Shown: positions 1 to 7,192 of the stretch, piece by piece | Position numbering within the stretch: the first letter of the stretch is position 1 | How the letters are laid out: each line of letters starts with the position of its first letter | From: Rhodospirillaceae bacterium UBA6608 | GTDB lineage: Bacteria; Pseudomonadota; Alphaproteobacteria; Rhodospirillales_A; Casp-alpha2 | Reading direction: 5' to 3' | DNA: 17,993 bases | Assembly: GCA_002433335.1 (NCBI GenBank) | Contig: DJHY01000291.1 | Coordinates: 8,890-26,882 of the forward strand | Notes under the pieces: model-generated | The model's input: the letters and a program-made list of their open reading frames with translations, nothing else | What the model was told of the DNA's origin: nothing | Databases searched by the model: none | Translations under genes and position numbers: made by a program

Positions 1-1
1 C

Positions 2-73
2 AAGGACCCGACCCAGAACATCAACTGGGTCACGCCGCAGGGTGGCGAGGGGCCGAACTACCCCAACATGTAA
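2..73 (+). CDS. C-terminal tail of an unrecognised protein (5' partial)
   Basis: An open frame enters from the left edge and stops at TAA 71-73. The 23 visible residues end in NWVTPQGGEGPNYPNM. This is too short for me to assign a family. It is supported as a real gene end by the strong hairpin that follows 22 bp later, which looks like its terminator. The sequence cannot show whether it is functionally tied to the genes on the right. Confidence 0.5.
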   Translation, partial: KDPTQNINWVTPQGGEGPNYPNM

Positions 74-95
74 TCCTGCAATTCCTGGTTATCGG

Positions 96-130
96 TTCGG
101 CCGCGGACGCATACAGCGTTCGCGGCCGAA
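96..130. terminator. Bidirectional terminator hairpin between convergent genes
   Basis: Bases 96-110 pair with 116-130 around a five-base ATACA loop. This gives a 15-bp stem with one G-T pair. The outer ten pairs, TTCGGCCGCG with CGCGGCCGAA, are perfect. It lies between the end of the rightward gene at 73 and the end of the leftward gene at 158, where a shared terminator is expected. T-richness is modest on both sides. Confidence 0.7.
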
Positions 131-157
131 TTGCGTCTGATCCCTGCCTCTATAAGG

Positions 158-397
158 TCACTCGTCCTTGTCCGGCATGGACAGGATGGCGAAGGCGATC
201 TGCGCACCCGCGAAGGTGACGAAGAACAGAAAGGTCATGGCCATGAACGCAAGCACCCCGGCTTCGGACCGATTGGCCAGCGACCACAGCCCGGCGAAAT
301 CCGTCACCGCGATCAGCCCCGACACGATCAGCGCCAAGACGAAGCCGATCGCCATATGCTTGGCGAGGAAGCGCAGGAACGGGTTATGCAGCGGCAT
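158..397 (-). CDS. Small membrane protein of unknown function
   Basis: The 79-residue protein has two clear hydrophobic segments, about residues 15-37 and 47-71. They are joined by a short polar stretch and followed by a charged tail ending PDKDE. I recognise no family signature. The ATG at 397 follows a GAGG about six bases upstream on the minus strand. The gene lies downstream of the TauE/SafE permease in the same direction, with about 70 bp between them, so co-transcription is possible. It is probably an inner-membrane protein. Confidence 0.6.
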   Translation of the reverse strand: MPLHNPFLRFLAKHMAIGFVLALIVSGLIAVTDFAGLWSLANRSEAGVLAFMAMTFLFFVTFAGAQIAFAILSMPDKDE

Positions 398-469
398 GTC
401 TGCCTCGAGGCTGATCCAAGGATGTCGATACGTTAGGGGCCGATGGACGCCGCTGTCCAGCGACGGTGA

Positions 470-1195
470 CTATTTGAACGCGGTCCATAGCAAGGTCAGG
501 CCCGAGCACAGCAGGACCACGTCCAAGACCCGCTCGAACGCCTGCAAGCTCATCCGCATGACCACCCATTTGCCGACATAGGCCCCGGCCATGACCGAGC
601 CGCCGACGATCAATCCCTGCACGATCAGATGCTGGGGCAAGGCGCCCAATTGCTGGAAGGTCGCGACCTTGCTGACCATCAGGGCGAGGGAGGCAATGGC
701 CTCGGTCGAGAGCAACGCCCCCTTGACCAGCCCTACCGCGAGGAAGGCCGGAATGCTGAGGGGACCGGTCGAAATCACGATCCCGCTAAGGAACCCGATC
801 CCTCCGCCGATCACCGCCAACTGCCACAGGGTCAGGCGGAATTCGCGCGCCTGCATCCAGCGCCGCCCGGGGATCATCAACAGAAAGAACGCCCCCAGCA
901 CCGTTTCGACGACATGCGGCGACAACTCCAACAGGGTCCGGGCGCCCAGGGCCGCCCCCGGCACGCCCAGCACGGAATAGGCGGCGAAGACTCGCCAATC
1001 GACCTCGCGCCACCAAGCGGTGGCCTTGCCCAGATTGCTGAAGATCGCGGCGATGGCCATGATCGGCACCGCCTGTTGCGGGCCGTATTGATAGACCAAG
1101 ATGGGCATCAGGACGATCGAAGCCCCGGTGCCGATAATGCCGCTGAGCGAGCCCGCGGCCAGCCCCGCCGCCAGCACGAAGATATAACCGGTCAC
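470..1195 (-). CDS. TauE/SafE family permease (sulfite exporter-like)
   Basis: This 241-residue polytopic membrane protein belongs to the TauE/SafE (DUF81) family, whose members are proposed to move sulfite, sulfoacetate or other organic anions across the inner membrane. The N-terminal half has the glycine-rich first helix (AGLAAGSLSGIIGTGASI) typical of the family. The C-terminal half repeats the pattern with GGGIGFLSGIVISTGPLSIP. About eight membrane segments are visible. The open frame continues upstream to an ATG at 1396, but that extension is Arg-rich and non-hydrophobic. The GTG at 1195 has GGGAGG about eight bases upstream and places the first helix at the N-terminus, so I chose it. 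The substrate cannot be read from the sequence. Confidence 0.85.
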   Translation of the reverse strand: MTGYIFVLAAGLAAGSLSGIIGTGASIVLMPILVYQYGPQQAVPIMAIAAIFSNLGKATAWWREVDWRVFAAYSVLGVPGAALGARTLLELSPHVVETVLGAFFLLMIPGRRWMQAREFRLTLWQLAVIGGGIGFLSGIVISTGPLSIPAFLAVGLVKGALLSTEAIASLALMVSKVATFQQLGALPQHLIVQGLIVGGSVMAGAYVGKWVVMRMSLQAFERVLDVVLLCSGLTLLWTAFK

Positions 1196-1340
1196 GCGAC
1201 ATTCCTCCCAAAGGCCCCTCTCAGCTTGATGGATCGGAGCCGCCGGGATGGTAGTCAACGCGGGCTTGTCACAAAAACGTAAAAAAGCGCCCGACCGGCG
1301 GACGCTTCCTAATCCGTTGAAACGGGGGCTGAAAAAGGCC

Positions 1341-1381
1341 CAGAAAAGGAAAGGGCCATCCGCCCTACGACGGATGACCCT
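1341..1381 (-). terminator. Rho-independent terminator of the cold-shock gene
   Basis: On the minus strand, bases 1381-1371 pair with 1362-1352 around an eight-base loop. The stem is 11 bp, AGGGTCATCCG with CGGATGGCCCT, with one T-G pair. A T-rich run (TTTCCTTTTCT) follows. The hairpin lies about 55 bp downstream of the cspA stop codon. Confidence 0.75.
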
Positions 1382-1390
1382 GGAACCGTA

Positions 1391-1407
1391 CTTCAACGCA
1401 GTTGAAG
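1391..1407 (-). other. Perfect 7-bp hairpin in the cspA 3' region
   Basis: CTTCAAC and GTTGAAG form a perfect stem around a three-base loop between the cspA stop and its terminator. It lacks a T tract, so it is not a second terminator. It could protect the 3' end or bind a protein. Only the pairing is seen; the role is inferred. Confidence 0.4.
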
Positions 1408-1434
1408 ATGGATTCTAGTCTGGATCCTTTTGGA

Positions 1435-1638
1435 TCAAGCTTCCTGAAGGTTCACGGCCTTGGGGCCGCGGGCTTCGTTTTGCACTTCGAAGCTGACCTT
1501 CTGCCCTTCGTTCAGGCCGGCCATGCCGGACTGCTCGACGGCGGTGATGTGAACGAACACATCCTTGGAGCCGTCGTCGGGGGTGATGAAGCCGTAGCCC
1601 TTCTGCGTGTTGAAGAATTTAACCGTTCCAGTGGTCAT
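1435..1638 (-). CDS. cspA: CspA-family cold-shock protein
   Basis: This is a 67-residue single cold-shock domain, the usual length for the family. It is an OB-fold RNA/DNA chaperone that melts mRNA structure. RNP1 is present as KGYGFI (residues 13-18) and RNP2 as VFVHI (residues 27-31), and the N-terminus reads TTGTVKFFN as expected. The ATG at 1638 has AGGA about ten bases upstream. A longer in-frame extension to 1785 is open but unlike any cold-shock protein, and it fits better as the long 5' leader typical of csp mRNAs. The gene is monocistronic with its own terminator. Which CspA paralogue this is cannot be told. Confidence 0.93.
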   Translation of the reverse strand: MTTGTVKFFNTQKGYGFITPDDGSKDVFVHITAVEQSGMAGLNEGQKVSFEVQNEARGPKAVNLQEA

Positions 1639-1800
1639 GTACTTAAAGTCCTGTACTAATCGCCTGATAGAGATGGCATATGCCGCCATCAAGGCACGGT
1701 GAGATACCGGAGTAGCAACCGCGCGCTCCGGGTGATCGACGCTTCCTGAGGGTTGGTGGGGATGTGGGCATCTGCGCCCGGGCACCGCCTGCCAAAACCG
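1639..1800 (-). promoter_or_regulatory. Probable long 5' leader of the cspA mRNA
   Basis: There is no convincing gene in this interval upstream of the cspA ATG. Cold-shock mRNAs commonly carry leaders of 100-200 nt that refold with temperature, and this interval has that size and position. A weak promoter-like pair on the minus strand (TTCGCA, 17 bp, GATTAT, near 1810-1840) would start transcription near 1800. No specific cold-box was identified by eye, so this call rests mainly on position. Confidence 0.35.
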
Positions 1801-1864
1801 GCTGGGGCATAATCACACGCCGATTGGTACTTGCGAATCGGCAGTAACACAAGGGAATTCTTTT

Positions 1865-2116
1865 TTACGAAACAGTATCCGCAAGCCATTGAACCGCTTG
1901 TTCTGCGGCCTTTCGCGCGGCGTTTTCATCATCGAAAACACGCGTGCCGAACCCGGCCGCGCCGGACCATCCACGGGGGTCTTCCGGGTCGCGACGATAC
2001 TCTTCAAATCCGAAAGTTCCGTCCGGACGACGGAACAGATCGACGCAACGGGTTCCGTCGCCGTTTTCCAACGAGGCCAGAACCAAGGGGCGGGTCGAGG
2101 GCGGAAAGATCGTCAT
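1865..2116 (-). CDS. Small hypothetical protein
   Basis: This 83-residue soluble protein starts MTIFPPSTRPLVLASLENG, has an acidic-aromatic middle containing FGFEEYRRDPEDPRGW, and ends with a helix rich in Ala and Glu. I know no function for it. A TTG start 12 codons earlier (2152) is possible, but the added residues are basic and low in information, so I prefer the ATG at 2116. No strong ribosome-binding site precedes either start. The gene is divergent from the TPR gene and looks like a compact conserved alphaproteobacterial protein. Confidence 0.6.
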   Translation of the reverse strand: MTIFPPSTRPLVLASLENGDGTRCVDLFRRPDGTFGFEEYRRDPEDPRGWSGAAGFGTRVFDDENAARKAAEQAVQWLADTVS

Positions 2117-2291
2117 GCCGCCAACTATGGCGCAACGCCCTTTTTTCGCCAAACACTACTGGCACTGCCTATATTTACCGGGTCGCCGATGGTGACGACC
2201 CCGCCCGCCGTCGGCTAGACTGCGGATAAAGCACGCCAATGATTTATTCCTTTCGTTCTTTCCTTCATTCCAGCCTGAGGTTCGACCGCCC

Positions 2292-3992
2292 GTGACCCAG
2301 CCCCGCCGCCTTAACCGATCCCTCGCCGCCGGGCTGTTCTGCCTGATGACCGCGACCGTCGTTCCGGCGCACCACGCCCAGGCCAAACAGGCCGAGAAAC
2401 CGGACTTCAGCGCCAACACTTTCGTCGGCAACTATCTGGCGGGCCGTCAGGCCCAGCGGATGGGCGACCTGTCGTCCGCCGCCGATTATTACGGCGCGGC
2501 CCTGGCCCAGGAACCGACGACGCCGGGCCTGTTGCGTCAGGCCTTCATCGTCAACCTGATCGACGGGCGGATGGACGCGGCGGTCAAGCTGGCCCGTGAA
2601 TACCTGAAGGACGACCCGGGCCAGACCATCGCGCAGCTGACCATCGCGGTCGACCACCTGAAGCACAAGCGCTTCAAGGAAGCGCAAGCGCTGCTCAAGA
2701 AGCTGCCGAAACAGGGCCTGTCTATCTTCACCCAGCCGCTGCTGTCGGCCTGGAGCCAATACGGCCAGGGCAAAGGCGATGACGCGCTCAAGGCGCTGAA
2801 ACCGCTCGAGGATAAAAAGGGCCTGGAGAACCTTGTCGAAATTCACGAGGCCCTGATCCTGCAACTGACCGGCAAGGCCGACGAAGCCGGTAAGATGCTG
2901 ACCGACGTGCTGGGCCGGCAGTCGCCGCCGTCATCCCGCGTCACGCACCTGCTGGGGGCGTTGTTGGAACGCGCGGGCGAGGGTGAAAAGGCGAAAGCCG
3001 TTTATCAACTGTACCTGGACTCGCACCCGGTCTCGCGCCTGATGGATACAGCCCTGGCCCGGATCGAAGCAGGCAAGAAACCGCCGCTGGCGATCAAGGA
3101 TGCCCGCGACGGCGCCGCCGAGGCGCTATACGACATCGGCTCGTCCCTGCGTCGTCAGAACGCCCATGAAACCGGGATCGCGCTGATCCGCATGGCGCTT
3201 TATCTGAAGCCCGATTTTCCCGTCGCCCGGTTCGTCCTGGCCGACGTGCTGCAGGCCGAAGATCGGCTCGACCGGGCGGTTGAGGAATATGACGCCATCG
3301 CCGCCAAATCCGCCTATGGCTGGAGTGCGCAACTTCAGGCCGCATCGCTGCTGGGTGACCTGAACCGCTCGGAAGACGCCATCGCCCGTTTGAAGAAACT
3401 GGCCAAGCTGCGCACCGACCTGCCCGATCCGCACCTGCACATGGGCGACGTCTATCGCCGCATGGAAAAGTATCCGCAGGCGGCCAAGGCCTATTCGGAA
3501 GCAATCGAGCGGGTCAAAAACCCGCAGCCCCATCATTGGAGCCTGTATTACGCGCGGGGCATCGCCCTGGAGCGGGCCAAGCGGTGGAAAGATTCGGAAA
3601 AGGACCTGCTGAAGGCCTTGGACCTGCGCCCCGATCAGCCCTACGTCCTGAACTACCTGGGCTATACCTGGATCGACCAGGGCGAACAGCTCGACCGCGC
3701 CACGGACATGATCAAGAAAGCCGTGTCCCTGGCCCCCAACGACGGCTTCATCGCCGACAGCCTGGGCTGGGCCTATTACCGCCTGGGCAAGTTCGACAAG
3801 GCCGCCGAGGAACTTGAACGCGCCGTCGAACTGCGCCCCCAGGACCCGGTCATCAACGACCATCTGGGCGATGCCTATTGGAAAGTGGGGCGCAAGCTCG
3901 AAGCCCGCTTCCAATGGAAACGCTCCCTGTCCCTGAACCCGGACAAGGACCTGATCCCCAAGATCGAAGCCAAGCTCGAAAAAGGGCTGTAA
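2292..3992 (+). CDS. Secreted tetratricopeptide-repeat protein
   Basis: The 566-residue protein opens with a signal peptide (basic RRLNR, then a hydrophobic stretch, then AHHAQA before KQAEKP, cleavage near residue 31), so it is probably periplasmic. The rest is tandem TPR-like helical repeats. The clearest are at about residues 375-405 (DPHLHMGDVYRRMEKYPQA), 450-485 (YVLNYLGYTWIDQGEQLDRA), 487-520 (SLGWAYYRLGKFDKAAEEL) and 520-555. TPR arrays mediate protein-protein contacts, and no catalytic domain is seen. The start is GTG 2292, with GAGG about 12 bases upstream. Only three bases separate the stop from ispE, so the two are almost certainly co-transcribed. The partner protein is unknown. 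Confidence 0.88.
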   Translation: MTQPRRLNRSLAAGLFCLMTATVVPAHHAQAKQAEKPDFSANTFVGNYLAGRQAQRMGDLSSAADYYGAALAQEPTTPGLLRQAFIVNLIDGRMDAAVKLAREYLKDDPGQTIAQLTIAVDHLKHKRFKEAQALLKKLPKQGLSIFTQPLLSAWSQYGQGKGDDALKALKPLEDKKGLENLVEIHEALILQLTGKADEAGKMLTDVLGRQSPPSSRVTHLLGALLERAGEGEKAKAVYQLYLDSHPVSRLMDTALARIEAGKKPPLAIKDARDGAAEALYDIGSSLRRQNAHETGIALIRMALYLKPDFPVARFVLADVLQAEDRLDRAVEEYDAIAAKSAYGWSAQLQAASLLGDLNRSEDAIARLKKLAKLRTDLPDPHLHMGDVYRRMEKYPQAAKAYSEAIERVKNPQPHHWSLYYARGIALERAKRWKDSEKDLLKALDLRPDQPYVLNYLGYTWIDQGEQLDRATDMIKKAVSLAPNDGFIADSLGWAYYRLGKFDKAAEELERAVELRPQDPVINDHLGDAYWKVGRKLEARFQWKRSLSLNPDKDLIPKIEAKLEKGL

Positions 3993-3995
3993 TCC

Positions 3996-4886
3996 GTGAC
4001 CGCACCGACCGTTACCGTCGCCGCCCCGGCGAAGCTGAACCTGTACCTGCATGTCACCGGGAAACGGGACGACGGCTATCATCTGCTCGACTCGTTGATC
4101 GCCTTCGCCGATATCGGCGACGAGATCACCGCCCGCGCCACCGACAACGGCTCACTCAGCCTGTCGGTCAAGGGACCGTTCGCCAAAGACCTTGCCGAAG
4201 AAGCGGATAACCTCGTCCTGCGCGCCGCGCGCCGCCTGCGCGAAGCGGCGGGCATCGGCGCCGGGGCGCATATCGTTTTGGAAAAGCGCCTGCCCGTGGC
4301 GTCGGGCATCGGCGGCGGCTCGGCCGATGCGGCGGCGGCGTTGAAGGCCCTGACCCGGCTGTGGGGCGTGACCCTGCCCGAGACCGAGATGCGCGCCCTG
4401 GCGCTGGAACTCGGCGCCGACGTGCCGATCTGCTGGGTTGGCGAGCCGGCCTTCGTCGGCGGCATCGGCGACGAGATCGACGCCGCCCCGAAGCTTCCGA
4501 CCGTGCCGCTACTGCTGGTCAACGCGCGCGTGCCGGTGTCGACCCCGGCGGTGTTCAAGGCCCGGACCGGCGGTTTCCAACCCGCCGACCGGTTCAAGGA
4601 AACGCCGATCGACGCGGCCCATCTGGCGTTCCTCTTGAAAGCCCGCGGCAACGGCCTGACGGACGCCGCCTGCACCTACTGCCCGCCGGTGGCGGGGGTG
4701 CTGGCCGCGCTGGAGGCCACGGACGCGCCGTTGCTGGCCCGCATGTCCGGGTCGGGCGGCACCTGTTTCGCGCTTTACGAGACCATGGAACAGGCCCTGG
4801 CCGCCGCCGATATGCTGTACCAGGCCGAGCCCGAATGGTGGATTGCCGCCGGGCATCTGCGCACGCCGGACAGCGGCCTTCACTAA
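3996..4886 (+). CDS. ispE: 4-diphosphocytidyl-2-C-methyl-D-erythritol kinase
   Basis: IspE phosphorylates the 2-hydroxyl of CDP-methylerythritol with ATP, a step of the cytosolic MEP pathway to isoprenoid precursors. The 296-residue protein has the GHMP-kinase layout: PAKLNLYLHV at 11-20 with the conserved Lys13; the glycine-rich ATP loop GIGGGSADAAA at 104-114; GADVP at 140-144 with the catalytic Asp142; and the C-terminal MSGSGGTCFAL at 250-260. Length matches the family. Translation starts at GTG 3996, three bases after the TPR gene stop, which suggests translational coupling. Confidence 0.95.
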   Translation: MTAPTVTVAAPAKLNLYLHVTGKRDDGYHLLDSLIAFADIGDEITARATDNGSLSLSVKGPFAKDLAEEADNLVLRAARRLREAAGIGAGAHIVLEKRLPVASGIGGGSADAAAALKALTRLWGVTLPETEMRALALELGADVPICWVGEPAFVGGIGDEIDAAPKLPTVPLLLVNARVPVSTPAVFKARTGGFQPADRFKETPIDAAHLAFLLKARGNGLTDAACTYCPPVAGVLAALEATDAPLLARMSGSGGTCFALYETMEQALAAADMLYQAEPEWWIAAGHLRTPDSGLH

Positions 4887-4923
4887 ATCGACCGCGAGCG
4901 GACATTTCGCCCCTCGCCATCCC

Positions 4924-4952
4924 TTGCCCAAGGGGCGGAGATGGTCTAAGAA
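4924..4952 (+). promoter_or_regulatory. Possible promoter of tRNA-Gln
   Basis: TTGCCC (4924-4929) and TAAGAA (4947-4952) are 17 bp apart and would place the start about 30 bp upstream of the tRNA. A GC-rich stretch follows the -10 box, as in stringently controlled promoters. Both boxes are weak matches. The same bases also form a small hairpin (CCCTT with AAGGG, 4921-4934). Confidence 0.3.
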
Positions 4953-4990
4953 GTCGGCCCGCCCACAAGGCGGCAGCAAGCGCATCGCGT

Positions 4991-5067
4991 TGGGGCGTGG
5001 TGAAGCGGTCTAACACACCGGTTTTTGGTACCGGCACTCCCAGGTTCGAATCCTGGCGCCCCAGCCA
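4991..5067 (+). tRNA. tRNA-Gln (anticodon UUG), CCA encoded
   Basis: The cloverleaf is complete. The acceptor stem is TGGGGCG (4991-4997) with CGCCCCA (5057-5063). The anticodon stem is CCGGT (5018-5022) with ACCGG (5030-5034) around loop TTTTGGT, giving anticodon TTG at 5025-5027. The T arm is CCAGG, loop TTCGAAT, CCTGG (5040-5056). The discriminator base is G at 5064, followed by an encoded CCA. The gene is intact. A transposon terminus lies 36 bp past the discriminator base, so this gene is the likely attachment landmark. Confidence 0.96.
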
Positions 5068-5095
5068 TCTTTCGCCGCATTTCAAAATATGTAAT

Positions 5096-5100
5096 CCAGC
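5096..5100. other. Candidate target-site duplication (one copy)
   Basis: Tn7-like elements duplicate 5 bp of target. CCAGC lies immediately before the TGT terminus at 5101 and would be the duplicated pentamer. The second copy must lie beyond the right edge of the window, so this is a prediction only. Confidence 0.35.
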
Positions 5101-5165
5101 TGTCGGAAACATCTTAGTTTGTCCAATCACAGCTTAGATTGTCCAAATGACAATTTAACTTGTCC
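5101..5165. repeat. Tn7-like transposon end with four TnsB-type binding repeats
   Basis: The stretch starts with TGT, the conserved terminus of Tn7-like and Tn5053-like elements. TGTC(C/G) recurs at 5101, 5120, 5140 and 5161, spacings of 19, 20 and 21 bp. The last three copies are preceded by a shared AT-rich half, giving TTAGTTTGTCC (5114-5124), TTAGATTGTCC (5134-5144) and TTAACTTGTCC (5155-5165). An inverted copy, TTAAATTGTCA on the minus strand, overlaps at 5148-5158. Helically phased tandem sites that start at the terminus are the architecture to which TnsB transposases bind. The tniQ and tnsA genes further right support the reading. Confidence 0.8.
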
Positions 5166-5475
5166 GCTTCCGCACCAAAATTCCTTCATATAGAACACGA
5201 TAGAAAGCGCCGGAGATGTCCGGATCTTCCGTCGAGGTTTTTTTGCCTTCCGACCGATGCCCGGAAATTTAGAAACCGAGCAATGCTAAATCCGCTCCGG
5301 ATTTGTACGCGCTTGAAATCGGGCGCCGCATCCAGTATCTAAGGCACAAGCGACAACCATACCTCACATAGCCGCGGCCACCCGCGGACATCGAAGCGCG
5401 ACAGCGAAGCTGGCCCGCGCTTTTTGTGTTTGTCGTTTGCTCTCAAAAACTCAAATCAATCGGGAGGCAGAAGTC
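5166..5475. other. Gene-free 310-bp stretch with several hairpins
   Basis: I see no convincing gene here. A 60-codon frame from 5160 lacks a ribosome-binding site and any protein-like pattern. The interval holds a 7-bp hairpin (AAATCCG/CGGATTT, 5288-5304), a 6-bp CCGCGG hairpin (5372-5387) and a nested hairpin followed by five Ts (5394-5425). Together they could be a structured leader for the following gene or a small RNA. T7 at 5239-5245 follows no clear stem. Confidence 0.4.
5394..5425 (+). terminator. Terminator-like nested hairpin or attenuator
   Basis: AAGCGCG (5394-5400) pairs with CGCGCTT (5416-5422), enclosing a second hairpin CAGC-GAA-GCTG (5402-5412). Five Ts end the structure at 5425. 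It reads as a rightward intrinsic terminator, yet no protein gene precedes it on the + strand within the element. It could end a small RNA, block transcription entering from the chromosome, or attenuate the gene that starts 50 bp later. Confidence 0.5.
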
Positions 5476-6201
5476 ATGCGCAATGACATTGCCAAAGTCA
5501 TCGTCGAGCGCCCACGCCAAGGCGGTCACGGCGCGCGCAAGGGGCGCGCCTCGCGTGACCTTGAACTTGCGCGGTACGCGGTCGGCATGAAGCGTGCAGC
5601 GTCCGAGTCCGGCGACCGCAAGATGCTCAACGAGAACCTCGCGCCGCTCCGGCGCTACTTTGGCCGCCAGGTCGGGCGCCCTTGGAACAAGGTGTGGTCG
5701 GAGGTCTGCGCCAACCTTCGTGTCACCTCGACCGTGCAACAGCATGTCCGCGATCACATCAGCGACTTCGTCGCGTACGAAGGTGTTTCGCGGCGCAACG
5801 GCCAGGTGTACGTCCACTCGTACTGGGGCGGCGCAAGACCACTGGAAATCTCCTTGTTTGAGTTCTGGGTCGATCCGGCAACCGGGATCCTCCGCCGGAA
5901 CAAGAGACAGCAAACCTACCGTATGAAGCAGAAGGCTCGCCAAGCAGCATGGATCTCGGAACTGGGCAAACGGATGGTCGAACGCGACGCCTGGCATCAG
6001 TTCCATCTTTTGGACGACGGAGCTTGGTGGGAAGTTGCGCTGGAACAGGAACCCCCGAAACCGCCGGTCGTCGACGTTGTCTTGAGCGCCGGGTTGTCCG
6101 CCCTCTCGCCGGGCCGACTGTACGGCCGTTCAGGCGTCTATGCGATCGGCAAACGGCAACTCTCTAAGAAAGAGATCAAACGCTTGAAGCTGTCCCGTTA
6201 A
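5476..6201 (+). CDS. Conserved hypothetical protein of unknown function
   Basis: This is a 241-residue, Arg- and Trp-rich soluble protein. The N-terminus reads MRNDIAKVIVERPRQGG and is strongly basic. A central block runs LNENLAPLRRYFGRQVGRPWNKVWSE (about residues 51-76), then STVQQHVRDHISDFV (85-99). A later FWVDPATGILRRNK motif and a basic tail (KKEIKRLKLSR) follow. I associate this pattern with a widespread hypothetical family but know no function for it. The basic ends suggest nucleic-acid or ribosome contact, which is inference only. ATG 5476 has GGGAGG eight bases upstream; an upstream TTG (5437) is less likely. It is the first cargo gene inside the transposon end and stands alone in its direction. 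Confidence 0.75.
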   Translation: MRNDIAKVIVERPRQGGHGARKGRASRDLELARYAVGMKRAASESGDRKMLNENLAPLRRYFGRQVGRPWNKVWSEVCANLRVTSTVQQHVRDHISDFVAYEGVSRRNGQVYVHSYWGGARPLEISLFEFWVDPATGILRRNKRQQTYRMKQKARQAAWISELGKRMVERDAWHQFHLLDDGAWWEVALEQEPPKPPVVDVVLSAGLSALSPGRLYGRSGVYAIGKRQLSKKEIKRLKLSR

Positions 6202-6288
6202 CCAGCTAATGCGCCGCATGATCGAAGGGCGGGACAGAAACAGAACCATGGCAGCGCGAATTTCGGCGCCCCGACCTGTTGAATGATA

Positions 6289-6726
6289 TTAGATCATTCG
6301 CTTAATCTCGACGTACTCGCCGCGAACGCGAAGCGTGACCGTAACGTCCTGGCGCCCGCGATTGCGCCAGAACCAGCCGTGGTTGCCGTCGAAAGCGGCC
6401 TCCAGGGTGCCGCTGTGGTTCTTAACCTTGCGGTCTTTCTTGTAGCTGATGTTCTTGCCGCCGCCGTCGCCGTGCAGGTCGTAGTTCACCGCGCCGTTTT
6501 TGACCGTCCACGAAAACTCCGCCTTTCCTCCCTTGGCCATGGTCAATTTGACCTCGGCCCCCTGGCCGGGCTTCAGCGTGATCGACACTTCATCCTTCCA
6601 GGCCGCTTCATTGCTTTGTGCCTGAGCCTGCCCGATTGCACCCGGGATACCGACATGGTGAGGCAGGGACAGGGCTGAGCCGATCAGCAGGGCCGCGGTC
6701 AGGCCGTGAAGAAGACGAGATTTCAT
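6289..6726 (-). CDS. Secreted protein, twin of the HupE-linked anchored domain
   Basis: The 145-residue protein has an N-terminal signal peptide (MKSRLLHG, hydrophobic core, AQAQ near residue 37) and then a single domain from residue 43 to the end. That domain aligns without gaps over 103 residues to the C-terminal domain of the protein encoded at 7193-7870, with 69 identities by eye count (about 67%). The most conserved parts are PGQGAEVKL, DLHGDGGGK and GNHGWFWRN. His, Asp and Trp residues are invariant in the pair and could bind a metal or a ligand, which is inference. It is the last gene of the leftward operon and has GGAG 11 bases before its ATG. It looks like a free periplasmic version of an anchored sensor or binding domain. 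Confidence 0.8.
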   Translation of the reverse strand: MKSRLLHGLTAALLIGSALSLPHHVGIPGAIGQAQAQSNEAAWKDEVSITLKPGQGAEVKLTMAKGGKAEFSWTVKNGAVNYDLHGDGGGKNISYKKDRKVKNHSGTLEAAFDGNHGWFWRNRGRQDVTVTLRVRGEYVEIKRMI

Positions 6727-6776
6727 GATTTAAGTTTCTCCGTTCGATAAAGGGCGCGGACAATGGATCCGCCAAT

Positions 6777-7130
6777 CTAAGGACAGGGCCAACGCTGGGC
6801 ATAGGCCCGCGCGAGGCTGACATGGGCTTCTTCTTCAGGGGGCGTCGGGTTCTTTTCAAGCCAGGCCATTCCAACGATCACCAAATAGACGGATGACGCA
6901 TTCTCCGGAATACAGGCCCGCATGCCATGAATATCACCCGTTTTCAGTTTACCGCGAACATGGGCGATGAGCTTCTCGCATTTGTCGAACCGGCGGGACG
7001 CGTCATGATCTGCGCTCGTCACAAGGCATATCGATTCGAGTTGATCGACACCGATGCTTTCGGCTGCCTTCGCATCGGCGAAAGACACCATCATTGCGAA
7101 GACGATCCCGGCTCCGAGGTGTCGCAACAT
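6777..7130 (-). CDS. Secreted four-cysteine protein, Rap1a/Tai-like
   Basis: The 117-residue protein has a signal peptide (MLRHLGAGIVFAMMVSFADAKA) and four cysteines at residues 35, 51, 73 and 116. The pattern is ESICL, then CEKLIAHVRG, then ACIP, then a C-terminal LARAYAQRWPC. This resembles the Rap1a/Tai immunity-protein fold, in which paired disulfides hold a small helical periplasmic protein. In this context it is unlikely to be an effector immunity gene and more likely a periplasmic partner of the metal module. ATG 7130 with AGGA about five bases upstream is chosen over an in-frame extension to 7187. It sits between the two twin-domain genes, 62 bp after one and 50 bp before the other. 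Confidence 0.7.
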   Translation of the reverse strand: MLRHLGAGIVFAMMVSFADAKAAESIGVDQLESICLVTSADHDASRRFDKCEKLIAHVRGKLKTGDIHGMRACIPENASSVYLVIVGMAWLEKNPTPPEEEAHVSLARAYAQRWPCP

Positions 7131-7192
7131 CGTCCTTTTCCCAGTCTGTTGGCCGCCGGGCGGCGCGGGCCGTGTAGTGGCCTGCATCGCCG

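Noticed and set aside
2265..4082. Long minus-strand open frames opposite the TPR gene (199 and 318 codons).
   Set aside because: They are shadows of high-GC coding sequence; the + strand carries a signal peptide and TPR repeats.
5160..5342. A 60-codon + strand frame just inside the transposon end.
   Set aside because: TTG start inside the last end repeat, no ribosome-binding site, and a basic low-complexity translation; better explained as non-coding leader.
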